64,000 nucleotides of DNA from Rusavskia elegans. Its lineage: Eukaryota > Ascomycota > Lecanoromycetes > Teloschistales > Teloschistaceae. This document shows, piece after piece, positions 47,329 through 59,284 of the stretch; within the stretch, counting starts at the first letter, position 1; every line of letters starts with the position of its first letter. A program made the position numbers and the translations under genes. The DNA lies in contig SAUG01000137.1 in assembly GCA_011316305.1 (NCBI GenBank), forward strand, positions 62,001 to 126,000, given 5' to 3'. Under the pieces are notes generated by a model. The model searched no databases, was not told the DNA's origin, and saw nothing but the letters and a program-made list of their open reading frames with translations.

Positions 47329-47370
47329 TTAAATAATAATTAAAAATATATAGAAAAATATAGTAATAAT

Positions 47371-47794
47371 ATATACGATTAATCATTCGGATTTTTGATT
47401 TTAATCTTTTACGAATTTAACGCTAGAAGCGTTAATTCGATTAGATTATATAATTATTTTAGTATTTAAATATTTTTACCGAGAACTCGAATTAAAGATT
47501 CCCGAAAGAGCTAGATCTAGACTAAAATCTAGAAGGAAACCGTAATCTATTTAACTTTAATTAATTTAATTTCCTTTAATCGATCAGGCTAGGCCGAAAT
47601 AATCTACTATCTAGTCTTTCTATATTTTAAAACTCTATAAAAATCGACTAGAGTCGATAGAAAAACTTAAATATTAGGTTAGCTTTCGAAAAATTCGAAC
47701 TTCCGACCTATCGGATTAATTCCGTTAATTCCGAAAAATACTAGATCCGCCGGACCTTCAGATTACGTAGCGTTACTACTACGCCATCTAGGCC
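47371..47794 (-). mobile_element. SINE-like family A, full copy
   Basis: 424 bp. On the minus strand it opens GGCCTAGATGGCGTAGTAGT (box A) and ends AATCATTCGG inverted, with the tail CCGAATGATTAATCGTATAT. Internal landmarks (AGATCTAGCTCTTTCGGGAA region, TCTATCGACTC) match the copy at 48463. Confidence 0.75.
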
Positions 47795-48462
47795 AAAAAT
47801 ATAGTAATATATATCAAAATTATATAGAAATATATAAATTTATTTACTTTAACTAAAATCGAATTAACGTTTATATTAATTATTTAATTTTTACTTTCGA
47901 ATTTTTTTTATTAATAAACTATTACCAAAAGTTTCTAATATAATATATATAGTATAATATTATTTATAATTCTATATATTGTATTATTTATTCGTATTTA
48001 TAGTAAATATTAATTAGATAAAAAAAAACTTATTAATAATATTAAAAAATATTCTAATATATAAAAATATTATAAAATCGATTATTAAAAATCTAGAAAA
48101 AAATAAAAAGTAATAGAATCGAATTAGAAAGATCTATTAATATAGTAGTAAAAATAATATTCTAAAATAATTTATTCTAAATATTTTAAATAATAATATA
48201 TCGATAGTAATATAAATAGAAAACTAATACTATAATTTTTCGAAATATCTATCGCTATTAGAAAGATTTTAATTATCAAATTTTAAAAGAACTATTTACT
48301 AAACTATATAGCGAAATCTTCGAAAATATCGTTATAAAAATTGGTTCGCCCGAAGTTATTAAAATATAAAATACGGCGTTAATAGTTCTATAAAATTCTA
48401 TAAAAATATATAATTATTTATCTAGTAAATAAATATAATAATTTATTATATTACTATTTATA

Positions 48463-48890
48463 GGCCTGGATAGCGCAGTAGTAACGCTGCGTAACCTAGA
48501 GGTCCGGCGGATTTAGCGCTCTTTAGAATTAACGGAATTAATCCGATAGGTCGGAGGTTTAAATCCTTTAAAAACTAACCTAATACTTAAATTTTTTCTA
48601 TCGATCCTAGTCGATTTTTATAGAGTTTTAAAATATAGAAAGACTAGATAGTAGATCGTCTCGGCCTAACCCGATTAATCGAAGGAAATTAAGTTAATTA
48701 AAGTTAAATAGATTACAGTTTCCCTCTAGGTTTTAGTCTAGATCTAGTTCTTTTAGGAATCTTTAATTCAAGTTCTCGGTAAAGTATTTAAGTATTAAAT
48801 AATTACGTAATCTGATCGAATTAGCGCCTCTAGCGTTAAATTCGTAAAAGACTAAAATCAAAAATCCGAATGATTAATCGTATATATTAC
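48463..48890 (+). mobile_element. SINE-like family A, full copy
   Basis: 428 bp. Head GGCCTGGATAGCGCAGTAGT holds an RNA polymerase III box A; box B is GGAGGTTTAAATCC about 85 bp on, C-to-T mutated relative to GGTTCGAATCC in other copies. The tail ends CCGAATGATTAATCGTATAT. It faces the copy at 47371-47794 across 668 bp. Confidence 0.75.
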
Positions 48891-51734
48891 TATATATATA
48901 GTTATTATTATAGCATTCAGATATTCATCTAGTAGTAAAATACGTTAAATAATTTACTATTTAAATTAAAGATTTTTAGTTTATTAAAAATTTAATAAAG
49001 AATTTAGAAGTATAATAAAAAAATAATAAACTAATTAATAACCGAATTTTATATAATTAAAAGATCCGATAAAAAAATATATAGTCTAAAATTTTTCGAA
49101 AAAAAGATATTATAGATTATAGTTATTATATTAACTAATATCAACTAAAACTTATTACCGTTTTATATTCTTTAAAAAATTTATTATAATTTGAAGGAAT
49201 AAAATATCTAAAATAGATCTTATATATAAAAGCTATAGTATTCGATTATTTAATATAATTATAAATCGAAACGAATCGGATTTCTATTAGTCTCTATTTT
49301 ATAATCTAATTTAATCTTCGAATCTAATTTTAAAATCGATTTAAATTATTTAGTAGATCGGATCGAGTTTCCGAAATACTAATAGAAACCCGTATCTAAA
49401 AGGTTAATTTAACTAGATTCTATATTTAGATTACGATATTTAAAATCTAAATTATAGAAAAAGTAATTAATATACTTAATTTAATAAATAAAATAGATAA
49501 TTAATAAATAGATTTTATTATCGATTTAAATTAATTAGATAATCTCGACGTAATTTTATATTATTAGAAGTTTCAAAAAGTAGTTTTCAAAACCTGTAAA
49601 TTCTAATAGAGATTTTAAAGATTCGAATATATTTTAAAAGTTTCGACCGTTCGAAAAACTATTAGAAACGTTTAAAGCGTTCTAGACTCGAAAAACGTCT
49701 AATAATATTATCCGTCGTTTATTTAAAATTATTTATAGAGCTACGCTAGACCTTTTAATTTACTAACGTTATATTAAATCAACGATTAATATAAACTATA
49801 TCGAAATTTAAAAAATTTGCTAAATCAATAATATTAATATTTTTAAAGTTTAGTTCTACTATAGCGTATATAGTAACGTCTATAGAGAAAATAAACTGGA
49901 TTTTTTAAAAAAAATTTATATAGAAATACTATAGATGCAGTTCGTTGTAAAAATTAAAAAATCTATTAAAAATATTTATTATATTCGAAATATCTTAGGT
50001 TTTCTAAAACTATTTTTCGAAAATTCTAATAATTTTTAAAATCGTATTATAATTATTAGTAAAAAAGAAAATATATTGATATATATTAGAAATACTATTT
50101 TAAATATAATTGTTTTAATATATAATAGAAACTTTTTACGACTATTTATTATATATAAATAACGCTAGAATATATAAATAATTCTAAGGAAAATAATAAA
50201 ATAATCTGAATTAAAATTAAAGTTTATATTTAATAAAATATTTACTATTTAGATTTAAACGCGAATAAATTCTTTAAATATATTAATTTCGATTTATTTA
50301 ACTAATAATAAAACAGACTAATTAATTTTTGGAAAACTAATAACTAATTTTTTAAAAATTTTTACTAAATATATATCTATTAACGTTATATCTATATCGT
50401 TTCGTCTAATTATAATATACGTCGTTATCGATATTTTTATATATATTAGTATATACGTTTTATATTAACTAATTAGAAATCTATATATATAGAAATAAAA
50501 ATTAAAATATATAATTTATTTTAAAAATAATATAGCGTATATAAAAAAGATAATAGATATATTTAAATAAATATTAAACGTATTAGAAATAATTATTTTG
50601 CTAGCGCTTATTTTAATATCGATAGCGAAATATTTTTTTTTAAATATTTATTATAGAATGAACTTTTATAAAATTAAATAATTAATTATAAATTACTTTT
50701 TTAAATTTTATACGATTCGTTAGATTAGATACCTATTTAATATATTTTTTTTTATATTTCTACTATCTAATTATTATATATATTTTCTTTCGTTATAATA
50801 AATAGTTAATAAATTATCGATAATATTAAATCGTAGTATATAGCCTAGATATTTGCTCTATATAAAAGTTTATAAAAAATACTTTAATAAATTATCGTTA
50901 AAATAATAAAATAAAATATTTTTTTTTTAAAAAGATTTTCGCTGCTGATTATAGATTAATTAAAATTAAAAACTTCAACGATATTAAATTATATTATTTC
51001 TATTTTTTTAAAAATAATTATAGAAATTATTAGCGAAATCGAAAAGTTTACTATATTAAAATATTTAATTTATTTTTAGTATTTAATATCTAATTTATTA
51101 TCGAATAATATCTCGTTTTAAATTATTAGAAAAAATAACCGATAATTATTTCGAAACATTTAAAAATGATAAAAAAATATTAGTTTTAAATATTATAGTA
51201 TCCGGTATATTAATAATTAATCAAATATTATCGAAATGATTTCTATAGATATTAGTTATTAAAATAATCGAAGAAGAAAAAATAGATATAAAATATTAAA
51301 TCTTATATTTAAATATTATAACTTTAGAAAAAAAGATTAAAATAAATACGATAAATAAATAATTTATATTTTAGAATATAATTCCAGAAACTAGACTTTT
51401 TTTAACAAAGAAATATCTATCGATAATATATAATAATAGATTATCGAAAAATTAAAGATAATAATCGTATTTAAAGATACGTATAACGCCGATAAAAAGT
51501 TTTTAAAATAGAAAGATAATTCGATTAAATTAAAATAAAGATTGAAAAATTAGAAATAAATTTTAAAAAAACGTTAAAAAAAACTTTTATCTATTTTCTA
51601 AAATTTAATATTATTATTTAGTAGATATATAAAATAGTAAATAATATTTTTATAAAAATCGAATATTATAATTTAATAATAAAATAAAAATTTAATAGAA
51701 TAATTAATAGATATATAGATATATATTATTTAGA

Positions 51735-52115
51735 AAACGTAGTCGTAGAAACTATATAATTTAGTAGATCTAATAGATTAAATATTTTTTAAAATTAATA
51801 ATTAAATCCGATAGTTCGGAGGTTCGAATTCTTCGAAAGTTAAAACTGATATTTAAAAATTTTTAGTTAATTAAAACGATTATTAATATAAATATATATC
51901 GATTAAATTAGAATTAAATTTAGAAAAAAGATTAGATAAATTAAAAAAATTTTCTAATAGATTTTAATATAGATCTAGTTTTTTCGAAAATTATAAAATT
52001 AAACTTTCGATAAAAATATTTAAATTTAAAATTTAATTGAATAATCTATTTAGTTGATACTTCTAATATTTTAATCGTATAAAATTAAAATTGAATTTAG
52101 AATAACTAAAGCGTA
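51735..52115 (+). mobile_element. SINE-like family A, degraded copy
   Basis: It retains box B (GGAGGTTCGAATTCTTCG near 51,818) and the body landmarks AGATCTAGTTTTTTCGAAAA and AATAATCTATTTAGTTGATA. Box A is lost. Confidence 0.6.
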
Positions 52116-52129
52116 TATATTTAATTAAT

Positions 52130-52600
52130 TTATTTTACTTTTAATATTCGGTAAATTAGTAATTCGATAAATAAATTAAATGTTAAAATATTAGTATCGG
52201 ATATACGATAATAGAAATTATATTCTAGTATAAATTTAAATATATAACGGTTTTTTAGAATTTTAACTTAAATTTATTTAATAATATAACGTATCTTTCT
52301 ATCGATATATTAATTAACGTAGAATATTCTATAGATGAATATATTTTATAGTTATCGCTTTTTTTCTCTTTTTCTATAAATAATATAAAATCTATAATAT
52401 TTTTCGTAAATACTACGATTTTCTAAAACTATTTATATACGTATATAATTCTAAAATAACTATAACTATAAATTTTACCCGACGATAGTACTAATCTATA
52501 TTTATAATTATTATATCTATCTGTACGAACGTCATCTATCTCGTTATAGCTAGAGTAATCCATTTTAATTTCGATAAAAATTTCTTTTTTATTATTTTTA
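52130..52600 (-). mobile_element. family B element, partial copy
   Basis: On the plus strand it opens TTTTAATATTCGGTAAATTA, then ATATACGATAATAG and AACGGTTTTTTAGAATTTTA. This is the reverse complement of the short copy at 58601, strongly RIP-mutated. The far end cannot be fixed. Confidence 0.5.
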
Positions 52601-53094
52601 AAACGCGCTATCTAATCTTTTTATTTCCTTTTAATTTAATCGATCGAATAAAGCTTCTAGCTATAGTAGCTAGCAAATTTGCTAGCGAGTCTCTTATAGC
52701 TAGCGATTATTTTAAAACTATATAAATTAAAAAGTATTTTAATAGTTTAGCGGAAGGTTTAGATATAGATTATATAATAAATATAGCCGACCCGAAAATT
52801 AAAGATATTTTATTTTATAATATTGTAAATAGCTATAGCGAGAATAATAAATATTTATAAATATTTATATTTTCGAGAAAAAATAGACCGAAGATTGCGA
52901 ATAACGAAGTTATATTTATATAATAGAAGATTTATAATCGAATAAAGAAAATTAATTAAATAAAAGTATTTAATTGCGCTATAAACTCTACCTAATTATC
53001 TTTAACTATAGAAATTTGTTTATACGTAAATAAAATAATTGTTATTATATATAATACTATTAAATTAAATTTATATATATATATATATTTACTA

Positions 53095-53513
53095 TTTAAA
53101 TTTTTGGATTTTTAATTACTTTTTACGAATTAGTATTAAAAATACTATTCGATTAGATTTCGTAATGATTTAGATTTAAATGTTTACTTTAAATTTAATT
53201 TAGGAATTTCGAAAAAGCTAGATCTAGACTAAAATATAGAGGGAAACCGTAGTCTATTTAATTTAAAATAATTTGATTTACTTCGATTAGAAACGATTAG
53301 ACCGAAATAACTTTCTAATTAATCTCTTTATAGAATATCTATGTAATTTCTATATAAATATCGATTTAATCGATTAGAAAAAACTTAAATATTAGATTAG
53401 TTTTTAAAAGATTCGAACCTCTAACCTACTAGATTAATTCCGCTAATTTCGAAATAGAGCGCGGATCCGTTAGATTTCTAGATAACGTAGTCAACTACTA
53501 CGCTATCCAGGCT
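53095..53513 (-). mobile_element. SINE-like family A, full copy
   Basis: About 419 bp. On the minus strand it opens AGCCTGGATAGCGTAGTAGT and contains GAGGTTCGAATCTTTTAAAA (box B). The body matches the 47371 copy. Confidence 0.7.
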
Positions 53514-53905
53514 AAATGAATATATACATAGATATAAAGTTAATATAATTTTAAATAGAAATTTTTTAAAAGAAAAAGCGTATATATATATAGTTTATTT
53601 ATTCGAATTTTTAATTTATATTTTATATAAATTATTATCGTATGAACTAACCGAGTATATAATATAATTATCTAAAAACTATGGTATTTTATTAAGATTT
53701 AATAATAGAATTTTCGAAGAAACTAGATCTAAACTAAATTCTATATAAAACAAACTTTATTTTATTTAAATTCAATTAAATATTATTTTAATTCGATTAA
53801 ATTCTATAATTATAATGAATTCTACTATATAATCGATCTATATAATTACTCTATATAAAAATCGTTTTAAACGGTAAAAAATAATTAAATATTAATTTAG
53901 TTTTT

Positions 53906-54302
53906 AGTTTAAATAACGTAGGAGTAAACTACGTAACCTAGAAGTTTAACAGATTTAACGTTCTTCGGAGTTAATTAAATTAAATCCGATAGATCGGGGG
54001 TTCGAATCATTCGAAAGCTAACTAGTACTTGAATTTTTTCTATCGATAAAATCGATTTTTATATAGAATTTATATAGAAAGATTATATAGTAAATCGTTT
54101 CGTGATTCGCAACTATATAAATCGATCGAATTAAAATTAAATCTATAAAATTAAATAGATTAAGATCTCTTTCAATAAAGTTTAGTCTAAATCTAGTTTC
54201 TTTGAAAATTTTAAATAAATTTTACGTTAAAATACTTAAATTTAAAATAAATACGTAATCTAATTAATTAGTATCTCTAATATTAAATTACAAAAGATAA
54301 AA
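53906..54302 (+). mobile_element. SINE-like family A, copy interrupted by family B
   Basis: Head at about 53906, box B GGGGGTTCGAATCATTCG near 53,998. It runs into AAAAGATAAAA at 54292-54302, where a family B element is inserted. The remaining tail (ATCAAAAATTCGAATGATTG) resumes at 55342 and ends near 55380. Confidence 0.75.
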
Positions 54303-55330
54303 CCTTTTATAGAACTTCTATCCGAGATTATAATTAAATTCATATATATATATATACATAAGATTTATTACCGTAGTTTTTATATAGTAATAATAATTAT
54401 TATTATTTATATAGTAAAAATCTTTCGTAATTAAAAGTTACACAAGATTTATAGCGTAGTTAATCGTTTTTATTCTATTATATTTTCTATTTAAATAACT
54501 ATTCCTCCTCTATATAAATATATCTTTTATTACTCGCAGTCTTCTATATACCAAGACTCTTTTATATTAGTTCGAAATACGTATAATTATAAGCTACTAA
54601 TATAGCTTCTAGAACTATCTACTAGACGATAATATTATCTTTTATTTTTATTATTTCGTTTTCGTCTATAGTTATATTCGAATCCAGACGGTCTATTAAT
54701 CTATCTAGATACTCTATAATTATTAGCTCGATATCTAATAGAATAAAGGCTTCTATTAGAAATTTAATATAGTTATTAAAACCGTATAGCTCCGGCGGAT
54801 TCGAAATATAAAGCTTTAATATTATAATTAGAACCGACGGATTTCGAGATTTAAAGTCTATTATAGTAGGCGGACTAGTAAAGATTCGGTCGATATTATT
54901 AAATAGCTTAAATTTAGCGGTTTCGAGTTTTATTTCTTTTAATTAAAAAAGTATAATAGTAGTTATAGATCTAGTATTATTAGTAGAAGTTCTATATATA
55001 TAAACCTGTACCCTAAACTGTTACGGAAAATACGTACGTTAGATACAATAGTAGATACTAATAAAAGATGATAAAAAAAAAGTAATTATAGAATATATAT
55101 ATATATAAAAACTCTGCTATATTATATTTTAAATAAACTATAGAAATTTATATTATAAACGTATTATAGAATAGATACGAGTTAATTTTATATAGTTTTT
55201 TAGTTTAAATTAAATAGATAAAAGTATTAGTTTTTATATCGTATATCTAACGCTAGTATACTAGTACTAAAGTAAATTTCTTACGGAATCGACGGTTAAC
55301 CGGATACTAAAAAAACAAATAAAATAATAT
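54303..55330 (+). mobile_element. family B element, copy nested in a SINE
   Basis: 1,028 bp, from CCTTTTATAGAACTTCTATC to an A-rich end (ACCGGATACTAAAAAAACAA...). It is flanked by perfect 11 bp AAAAGATAAAA at 54292-54302 and 55331-55341, which fixes both borders. The interior matches 46358-47328. Confidence 0.82.
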
Positions 55331-55382
55331 AAAAGATAAAAATCAAAAATTCGAATGATTGAATCGTATATATAAATATATA

Positions 55383-55503
55383 TTAGTTTGATTTCTAAAA
55401 GATTTAAACCACTACTTTATCGGATTTAATTTTTAATTTCGAATAATACTAGATCCGTTCAACTATCAATTCACGCAGTTTTTACTACTATATTATCTAG
55501 AAT
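55383..55503 (-). mobile_element. SINE-like family A, head fragment
   Basis: Only the tRNA-like head is present, in reverse: on the plus strand a degraded box B (GATTTAAACCACTACTTTAT), then ACTAGATCCGTTCAACTATC and box A region TACTACTATATTATCT. Confidence 0.5.
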
Positions 55504-56026
55504 ATATATTTTTAATAAAGTTTTAATATTCGTAAAATAATAAACATTCCAAACTCTAGCCTTTTTTAATAATAATTATAAAATAATAATAAAATAAAGA
55601 AATTATAGATATTTATATAAAGAGAAATATAGCTAATTTCAAAAAGATTGTAAAAAAATTAAAATTTTAAAATATTCTTTTAATCTAATATAAATATAAA
55701 GAGAAAAAGTAGATAATATTAAATTTAATTATAGAAATATTGAAACCATTTATATTACAGAACAAGCTTTTATAGAGCCGAAAGATATATAATAAATTGT
55801 TTAATTAGATTTAGTACGGCTCGCTAGATTAGATAACGGCCTTGGCACGTATCTTTTATACCTGTAGGCCTCCTCTATAAAACAATCAATCTTCTACCAT
55901 CCAATTATTATCTATATTTGACCTCGTTATAACAATTTAAAAAAAACGGATAAAAGCTATTTATTTTAAAGAATTTTATTTTCTACTTTTTTGAAAACAA
56001 TCCGCGTAATACAAAATATTTTAATA

Positions 56027-56872
56027 CCTTAAGGTCACCTGTATAAATTATAGCAACAAGTTAACAACAAGCCAACAACAAGTCTGATTCAATAACAAGA
56101 TTTTTAGAATTCGGATATAACTCGGAGTTAGTAGGGATTTAGATTATATCTAACTATAAGAAGTTACAAGTTAAACTATAATAATAATTTAATAATAAAT
56201 TAATAGAAAGTTTTTACTAACTCGGAATTTTAGATATCTTAAAGTATTAAAAATAGAAAAATAAATCGGGTTATCGACTTCGAATCTTAGAAACTTCTAG
56301 ATCTAGTTAGCGCCGTCTAGAATCTTTAATCGGAAACAAGATATCGATTTTACTTACCTCTAGAAATCAGTTTGAAATTTTTTTCTAAAAGTCTCTCGAC
56401 GAGATTCGAACGCTGAACCTCTAAAGGAGCTAGACCTAATTAGGAAAATACTATTACTAGGTAGAATTACTTCTAATAGTAATATTTTACCCCTAGATTA
56501 AAGTCTCTAGTATTAAAAACCTTCTATTATTCTAATAATAAATAGATTTTTTCCTATTTTGTTATTAACTTGTTATTGAATTATTATTAGAAATAAACTA
56601 AATCAAATTAGCTTCTGACTAGTAGTTAAATAAAATTATAAATCTAAAATAGATTTAAATTCAAATTAACCAATTATTAAAAACTAATTATTACGAACTA
56701 GTAGATAAATAGGATATCTAATTAGTAATAATAACTATTTAAAATTAATTCAGAATCTAATTTTTAATTTCTTATAATTTATTTTCGACTTTTAATTAGA
56801 TATAAATTAATTTAAATCTTCTATTAATTTATAATTAACTTGTTGCTAGAAAATATATAGGTGACCCTAAGG
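56027..56872. mobile_element. TA-flanked inverted-repeat element, family E
   Basis: 846 bp. Inverted ends CCTTAAGGTCACCTGTATA and CCTTAGGGTCACCTATATA pair over 19 bp with two G/A differences. They are flanked by TA at 56025-56026 and 56873-56874. An internal tRNA-like segment (GACGAGATTCGAACGCTGAA near 56,400) and a TACTAGGTAG motif are shared with family D. No coding frame. Confidence 0.8.
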
Positions 56873-57067
56873 TATATCGAAAAATGAACTATAATATAAT
56901 TTAATAACAAAAAAATTATATTTATAAATTTTAAAGCTGTTTATAATTCATTTTCTATCTTTGTTTCTATTTTTATTTTCTTTTTTTTAATCGAAGAAAC
57001 GTTAATCGGCGTAGCGGCCGAAAGTCTAGCGAAAAAAATAGTACGACGTCTTATAGAAATAGAAATA

Positions 57068-58012
57068 TCTTAGAGGCAAGTAGCTGTTCTTGAACAATAA
57101 ATTGATGACTAATTAATGTCTGATTGGTTAAAAACTCGTTGTTGCCGGAAACTCCTCGCAATCGTTCCTTTAATGGTTATTTAAAACAAATCAAAAAGTG
57201 GCTCGCTGTATTAGATAATCAGGAGTTATATATAAACTTCAAGTTTAATTAAAACTAGGCTTTAAAAGTAACTAGAAAATGACTAGTAATTAATTAATCA
57301 GTAGATATCTCGTTAACAGCGAATTAATTTTCCAACATCCATTTAACATCCATTCAACATCCAGTTAACAGCGAGTTTTTCTATTAATTTTAAAAACAAA
57401 ATAGGTTTATAAATAAGCGATCTTATAGATCACGTGATATTCAAACCCAATTCGTCGATTTTAGTATTCTAGATACCCTATAGAAGGCGTAAAAATCGGA
57501 TAAAAATTTCCAAAAAAGAGGTTTTCACGAGATTCGAACTCTGAACTGCTTAGTAATCAGAATTAGTAATCAGAGTTTTACTAGGTAGGATCCAAAGAGT
57601 CACGTGATATGGAGTTAATCTATCTATCTAATCTATACTGATATTACTAATTAATTAATTACGTGAAAATTGATTATTTAAATATAGTTTTTTAGAAAGT
57701 TAATATTCGAACTTCTCGTTTACTTCAACTTCTAGTTAACTTCTAACTAATATCGAATAGACTATTAGTTTACTCGTTATATTAAAAGATTAGCTATTAA
57801 TATATTGTTAATAGATAGGTTAAATAAATTTAATATTAGATAAAACGATCAATTTTTATAAAACTTCTAGTAAAATATTTATCGATTAACTTATAATTGA
57901 TATAATATTTCTATTAACTAGAAACTAGCTTTTTATAGATTTTTAATTAATTTAACGTTTTAGATAATTTTATATCAACGTTTTGTTCAAGAACGGATAC
58001 TTGTCTCTAAAG
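57068..58012 (+). mobile_element. family D element, copy 2
   Basis: 945 bp, ends TCTTAGAGGCAAGTAG... and, inverted, CTTTAGAGACAAGTAT..., flanked by TA at 57066-57067 and 58013-58014. It is less mutated than copy 1, with intact CpA and TpG in places. It carries the tRNA-like segment near 57,530-57,600 and direct repeats of CATCCATTTAACATCCATTC type near 57,350. Confidence 0.82.
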
Positions 58013-58014
58013 TA

Positions 58015-58148
58015 ATAGCAGACTGCGTGACCTGGAAGCCCAGCGGATCCAGCGCTCTTCGGAGTTAACGGTATTAAATCCGACGGATCGAAGGTTCGAA
58101 TCTTTCGAAGGCCAACTAATATTTAAATTTTTTCTATCGACCAAGTCG
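58015..58148 (+). mobile_element. SINE-like family A, head of an expanded copy
   Basis: It contains GCGGATCCAGCGCTCTTCGG and box B GAAGGTTCGAATCTTTCG, the best preserved box B in the window. Its body is split by the minisatellite and a short family B copy, then resumes at about 58968-59255. Its first bases abut family D copy 2. Confidence 0.7.
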
Positions 58149-58597
58149 ATTATTATATAGAATCTTTTATATAGAATCTTTTATATAGAATCTTTTATAT
58201 AGAATCTTTTATATAGAATCTTTTATATAGAATCTTTTATATAAAATCTTTTATATAGAATCTTTTATATAGAATCTTTTATATAGAATCTTTTATATAG
58301 AATCTTTTATATAGAATCTTTTATATAGAATCTTTTATATAGAATCTTTTATATAGAATCTTTTATATAGAATCTTTTATATAGAATCTTTTATATAGAA
58401 TCTTTTATATAGAATCTTTTATATAGAATCTTTTATATAGAATCTTTTATATAGAATCTTTTATATAGAATCTTTTATATAGAATCTTTTATATAGAATC
58501 TTTTATATAGAATCTTTTATATAGAATCTTTTATATAGAATCTTTTATATAGAATCTTTTATATAGAATCTTTTATATAAAATCTTCTATATAGAAT
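58149..58597 (+). repeat. 14 bp minisatellite, about 31 units
   Basis: Unit TTTTATATAGAATC repeated with almost no variation; one unit near 58,240 and one near the end read AAATC or ATAAAATC. It lies exactly where other SINE A copies carry a short TTTATATAGAATTTATATAG-like stretch, so it probably grew from that seed. Confidence 0.95.
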
Positions 58598-58600
58598 TTT

Positions 58601-58967
58601 CTCTTTCTAAAAGGTTTCTATTTGGAGTTATATTGAGTTTTTATACATATATATATATTTCATCAACGTCATATACGGCAACGATTGTTGCATTCACGTA
58701 CAAAGAAATTTTCACAGCCAAAGGTACATTCGTCAAGCAAGATTTACAGCGTAGTCAATCATTTCCATTTGATTATTTTCAATGGAAGGATGCGTTACAT
58801 TGCTGAGCAAATTTGAATTGAAATTCTATAGAACCGTTATTTACGTTAACTGAACTGGAATATGAATTCTGCTACCGTATATTTAATACTGGTATACCAA
58901 CGCTTGATTTGTTTATCGAATCATTGATTTACCGGATACTAAAACCAAAACAAATTAATTAAATAAA
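58601..58967 (+). mobile_element. family B, short copy with little RIP
   Basis: About 367 bp with the ends of family B (TTTGGAGTTATATTGAG near the start, ACCGGATACTAAAACCAAAA at the end) but most of the interior missing. CpA and TpG are common here, unlike anything around it. It is flanked by TATAGAAT-type sequence of the minisatellite on both sides. Confidence 0.7.
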
Positions 58968-59255
58968 TATAGAATCTTTTATATAGAGTTTTTTGTATAG
59001 AAATATTATATAATATATTCTATCAGCCTAGCCGTATCGGTCGAAGTTAATTAAATTAATAAAAATTAAATAGATTACGATTTCTCTGATAGGATTTTAA
59101 TTTAAATCTAGTTCTTTCGAAATTTCTAAATAGATTTTCGGTAAAAATATTTAAATTTTTAAATAATTACGTTATCTAATCGGTTAGTATCTCTAGTATT
59201 AAATCGTGAGAAACTAAAATCAAAATTCGAATGATTAAACCGTATATATAAATTT
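58968..59255 (+). mobile_element. SINE-like family A, tail of the expanded copy
   Basis: Continues with CAGCCTAGCCGTATCGGTCG, AATCTAGTTCTTTCGAAATT and the terminal AAAATTCGAATGATTAAACC, matching the 48463 copy from its middle to its end. Confidence 0.7.
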
Positions 59256-59284
59256 TATATAAATGTTATAAAAATTCTTTTATT

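Noticed and set aside
58149..58597. CRISPR array
   Set aside because: The 14 bp units are directly adjacent with no unique spacers, and the DNA is clearly eukaryotic.
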